Origin: Pseudomonadota bacterium
GTDB lineage: Bacteria > Pseudomonadota > Gammaproteobacteria > Burkholderiales > Burkholderiaceae_D
Assembly (NCBI GenBank): GCA_023392035.1
Contig: JAEVZY010000189.1
Location: forward strand, 1-9,092
Length of the DNA stretch: 9,092 nucleotides
Direction of reading: 5' to 3'
Shown piece by piece: positions 6,418 through 9,092 of this stretch. Below the pieces are notes generated by a model that made no database searches, was not told the DNA's origin, and was given only the letters and a program-made list of their open reading frames with translations. Each line of letters begins with the position of its first letter. Position 1 is the first letter of the stretch. Position numbers and translations under genes: made by a program.

Positions 6418-8913
6418 ATGAGAAACAGATTCGGAGCACCCGGCTCCCACCCTCCACCCGCACGTTCGCCCGTGCCGCCATTGAATCTGGGAGGCAATCC
6501 GCCGCCGCCGCGCGGGACAGCGCCGCCGCCAAACCCGGGGAATGGCTCGCCGCCGGCGCCGGCCAATCCCCCTCTCCCCAATCAGATCGAAAGCTCCGGC
6601 GCGCACAGCCAGAGCGGCATGCCCACGCCACGCGTGGCCCCGGCGCCGGTCAGCACGCAGATGGCGGCATTGGCCGATCTCATGGGGCAACAGGCATCCC
6701 CTCGGCCAAGCGCTTCGCCGCCAACTTCGCCAGACAGTTCAGGCCCAAGCGCGCCCTGGATCACCCCAAGGAAGCCGCAGTCCGCTTCGCAACCCTCGCT
6801 GGTCGGGTCAAGCCGGATCGGCGCCTCGATTTCGCCGCGCTCGAGCGTGGACAGCTCGGACGCAATTCATCCCGACGCGCCGGGTGGCAGCCAGACCCCG
6901 CAGTCCGGCTCACCGAAAAAGCCGGCGCCGGCTCCGGGCAGCACGCCGTCGCCCGCATCGTCCGCGCCGCGTCCGATCAGTCCCGGAGAGTACGAGGTTT
7001 TCCTGCGCCTGGCTGCGAATCCGGCAAACGATTTGGTCGGCAGCGCCAGCAGCGCCAGCAAGCTGAGTTATACCCTGGGCCGCACGACCATTCCGGGTAC
7101 CGGGCAGAGGGCTTTCTCCATGCGCGCGCCGTTCGCCAATCCGGCGACTGCCAGCACCGCAAGCACTGGCGCCACTGCAGGCGCCAGTACCACTACCACG
7201 ACCGCGACCGCCACCACGATCACTACCACGACCACTACCACGACCGCGACCACCACAACGACCGCGACCACTACGACCACTGCGACTACCACCACTACCG
7301 GTGCAACGCCTTCAGGCATCGGCAGTTCCTCCGACGGCGGCACGGTGGATGGCGGTGTGGTCCTGAAATCCCCGCGGGGCGGGCAAAGGAATGTGGTCAG
7401 GCGCAGCACCTCGCTGGCCAATCTTGCCGCGCTCAAGCAAGCCGCACTTCCTTCCAGCTTGTCCGAGCTGAATGACCGGATAGAGCAGTTCGTCAAGGCT
7501 GAAACCGAAAACTTCACGGCCATGGCGACCCGGCGCGAACGCTCGCTCTATCATTCGGACCCGGACAAGCAGCGCGAAAGCGATCACGAACGCCTGTGGC
7601 AACCGCTGATGAGCGTGCTGGCCGCCCGGCTCAAGCCCTGTTTCGATGCCGTCATTGCACAGGCCCAGGCTTCATCCCAATGGAAGGCCCTGGTGCAAAA
7701 GCTGGAACGGGAAGACGCCTTGAGCGATGCGACAGCGCAGACGCAATTGCGGACCCAGGCCGCAAACTTGTTCAAACCTTTGCTGGACGTGATTGCCCCG
7801 GCCGGCAAGCCTTTGCTGAACTCGATCCTGCCGCCGACCGTGCTGCATTTCATGCTGGAGCTGGATTACCGGCACACGATCGATTGGAAGCCGCGCAGCC
7901 AGCGGCTGCTGACTTTCAAGATGCGGTATTACCGGATGAAATGGAAGGAAAACGCCATCAACACCCTGTCAGGCAAGCCGGCTCTTGACGAGAACGAGCA
8001 GAAGTCCCTGACGGCATTGCAGGCAGAGCTGGCCGAGCTGACAAAGGAGTGGAAAGATTGCCGGGCAACGCTTTATCAGGACGGGGAATCCGGACAGGAC
8101 CAACTGGTGGCCTTGGCCAGGCTGATCCAGAAAAACATGAGCCCGCAGGAGTTGGTCGCGCTGCTCGATCAAAGCAAACGCTTCGATACCGAATTCCTGG
8201 AGACCCGGCGCCAGGCTTTGGTTGGCTTTATCGCCGAGCGTGGCGTGGCGGCGCTATTCAAGCAACATGGCGACAGCGCCGAAATCCCTGGCCATGCCCT
8301 GCTTGCTGCGGCGCTGACATCGCTGGTCAGTGAGCATGCATTGCTCGACCGCTTGCTCAACTGCAGCGATGACGAACGCAAGATGGCCGGACGTGCAGCC
8401 ATGAGCGATCTTCCCGCGCTGCAGCCGGACTGGGAAAAAATCAACAGCGATCTGCAGATCTATCACCGCCGCAAGGCCCTGATTGAAAAGAGCGAATCGC
8501 ACCCGGCGCAAGCGCAGCCGATTGCTGCCAGCGCCTCCGGACGCGGCGGCCTGCGCAAGGTGCTGAGCAAGCCGCGCGAATGGCCGCCGGAAGAACTTGC
8601 CAAGCGGCGGCTCACCTGCGTCAACAATGTGATTGAAGAGTTCGGCATTGAGGAAATGCAGACAAGCCTTGGTCCGGATGAGGCCGCCGTGCTCGACAAG
8701 CTGGTCCAGGATTTGCGCGCATGGGCGGCGCAAACAGAGCGCAAGACCCTGAACAAGGAGCAGGCGCTGCAGAAATGTATCGAGCTTCTGGGGCATGCCA
8801 TGCTGGAACACGATTCAAGTTTCAGTGAGGACTTGCTCGGCTTGCTGGATATGCTGGCTGCGGCAAAGGAAGCGCTGAAATCCAGCAAGAAGCGCCAGCA
8901 GGAAAAATCATGA
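6418..8913 (+). CDS. Paralog D, intact 831-aa Pro-rich / Thr-tract / helical protein
   Basis: Start ATG 6418 follows AGAGGAA; it ends at TGA 8911-8913, overlapping the ATG of E. The N-terminus differs from B and C but shares VPPLNLGGNPPPP (19-31) with E. STQMAALADLM (79-89) corresponds to the QMxELL motif. The Pro/Ser-rich region has ASQPSLVGSS (123-132), matching the [ST]QPxL stretch of B and C, but no RRPLP. The Thr tract at 258-294 is 37 residues of Thr with only Ala and one Ile. The basic patch RRSTS (328-332) precedes FVKAETENF (358-366). The helical region carries LWQPLMSVLAARLKPCFDAV, SQWKALVQKLE, ELDYRHTIDWKPRSQRLL (481-498), TEFLETR with FIAERG (591-609), LLNCSDDER (Cys 649), a basic linker and a final helical segment. 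PCFDA and SxxWKxLxxKL are closest to B. No signal peptide or membrane span is seen. Function unrecognised. Confidence 0.93.
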   Translation: MRNRFGAPGSHPPPARSPVPPLNLGGNPPPPRGTAPPPNPGNGSPPAPANPPLPNQIESSGAHSQSGMPTPRVAPAPVSTQMAALADLMGQQASPRPSASPPTSPDSSGPSAPWITPRKPQSASQPSLVGSSRIGASISPRSSVDSSDAIHPDAPGGSQTPQSGSPKKPAPAPGSTPSPASSAPRPISPGEYEVFLRLAANPANDLVGSASSASKLSYTLGRTTIPGTGQRAFSMRAPFANPATASTASTGATAGASTTTTTATATTITTTTTTTTATTTTTATTTTTATTTTTGATPSGIGSSSDGGTVDGGVVLKSPRGGQRNVVRRSTSLANLAALKQAALPSSLSELNDRIEQFVKAETENFTAMATRRERSLYHSDPDKQRESDHERLWQPLMSVLAARLKPCFDAVIAQAQASSQWKALVQKLEREDALSDATAQTQLRTQAANLFKPLLDVIAPAGKPLLNSILPPTVLHFMLELDYRHTIDWKPRSQRLLTFKMRYYRMKWKENAINTLSGKPALDENEQKSLTALQAELAELTKEWKDCRATLYQDGESGQDQLVALARLIQKNMSPQELVALLDQSKRFDTEFLETRRQALVGFIAERGVAALFKQHGDSAEIPGHALLAAALTSLVSEHALLDRLLNCSDDERKMAGRAAMSDLPALQPDWEKINSDLQIYHRRKALIEKSESHPAQAQPIAASASGRGGLRKVLSKPREWPPEELAKRRLTCVNNVIEEFGIEEMQTSLGPDEAAVLDKLVQDLRAWAAQTERKTLNKEQALQKCIELLGHAMLEHDSSFSEDLLGLLDMLAAAKEALKSSKKRQQEKS
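7189..7299 (+). repeat. ACN codon repeat (Thr tract) in D, partly 18-bp periodic
   Basis: Thirty-seven consecutive codons are ACN, GCN or, once, ATC. The last 23 residues follow T5-A, T5-A, T5-A, T5, a six-residue (18-bp) period. Synonymous ACC/ACT/ACG use is mixed, so the protein pattern is more regular than the DNA. The reverse strand reads as poly-Val, which creates misleading open frames there. Confidence 0.85.
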
Positions 8914-9092
8914 GCACTCCAGTGGACGCCAGGCTTACGACTGCACTCTCGCTCGTGCCGCCGCTGAATTTGGGAGCGAATCCGGCCCCGGCGCCGATGC
9001 CAAGCGTGGGCGCCGCAACAGCGCGCACGCAGGCGAGCATCGACATTCTGGGCCTGATCTATCCCGGCACGGCTGCAAGCACCACAACGACG
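8910..9092 (+). CDS. Paralog E, first 61 codons (3' end outside window)
   Basis: The ATG at 8910 overlaps the TGA of D as ATGA, with AGGAAA just upstream at 8900-8905, a typical arrangement for translational coupling. VPPLNLGANPAPAP (16-29) matches the D N-terminus. TARTQASIDILGLI (37-50) matches the R-[ST]-Q-M-x-E-L-L motif region. Only seven residues later the frame enters ASTTTT (56-61), which looks like the beginning of a Thr tract. In B, C and D that tract comes 150-210 residues after the motif, so E probably lacks the long Pro-rich segment. The frame is open to the window edge. Its assignment rests on these two N-terminal matches and its place in the array. Confidence 0.82.
   Translation, partial: MSTPVDARLTTALSLVPPLNLGANPAPAPMPSVGAATARTQASIDILGLIYPGTAASTTTT

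Noticed and set aside
6360..7475. Plus-strand open frame of 371 codons overlapping gene D, with His/Asp-rich repeats
   Set aside because: It is the ACN/GCN Thr tract and Pro-rich region of D read in another frame; there is no Shine-Dalgarno and it breaks off where the helical region of D begins.
7068..7523. Minus-strand poly-Val frame that looks like a membrane protein
   Set aside because: The Val runs are only the complement of the Thr tract; the same artefact occurs opposite B and C.
1012..8913. WxxxE-type GEF-mimic effector motif
   Set aside because: The conserved Trp residues are in other contexts (WKxL, HTxxWxxR) and none gives a conserved WxxxE across the copies.

Overview
The window is GC-rich (roughly 60% by eye), reads entirely on the + strand, and has AAGGAG-type ribosome binding sites, short spacers and one ATGA overlap. 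That is bacterial gene organisation. A GC-rich Pseudomonadota (perhaps Burkholderiales) would fit, but no housekeeping gene, RNA gene or recognisable mobile element is present to fix the taxon, so this is a weak inference.

The whole window is one tandem array of at least five paralogous genes, called A to E here. A (1-861) is the C-terminal part of a gene cut by the left edge. B (1012-3767) is one ancestral reading frame split by a -1 frame change at a run of seven A, giving ORFs 1012-2856 and 2829-3767. C (3835-6330) and D (6418-8913) are intact, and both happen to be 831 codons. E (8910-9092) is the first 61 codons of a gene cut by the right edge. Spacers are about 150, 67, 87 and -4 nt, so co-transcription is likely. 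No convincing promoter is visible, and it may lie upstream of the window.

The proteins share a modular plan. First comes a short N-terminus without signal peptide, then a motif of the form R-[ST]-Q-M-x-E-L-L-x-R-I. Next is a long Pro/Ser/Ala-rich, probably disordered segment carrying SH3-ligand-like and [ST]-Q-P motifs. A Thr tract follows (88, about 33 and 37 residues in B, C and D), then a basic patch with Ser. The rest is a charged, apparently all-helical region of about 500 residues. Its motifs are AExxxF, ELDxxHTxxWxxRxxRLL, [DE]-x-E-F-x-E-T-R with F-I-x-x-R-G, and LxxC[STG]xxx[RK], with a second charged linker before a final helical segment. I do not recognise the helical region as a named family. 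The architecture would suit proteins secreted into a eukaryotic host (for example type III effectors), but nothing in the window proves secretion.

Other structure: a 12-bp tandem repeat after gene A, a leader element repeated before B and C, an imperfect GC-rich inverted repeat before D, and 18-bp periodic Thr-coding repeats inside B and D. B and C look like one subgroup (leader, N-terminus, RRPLP and RRx[ST]QP motifs), and D and E another (shared VPPLNLGxNP N-terminus).
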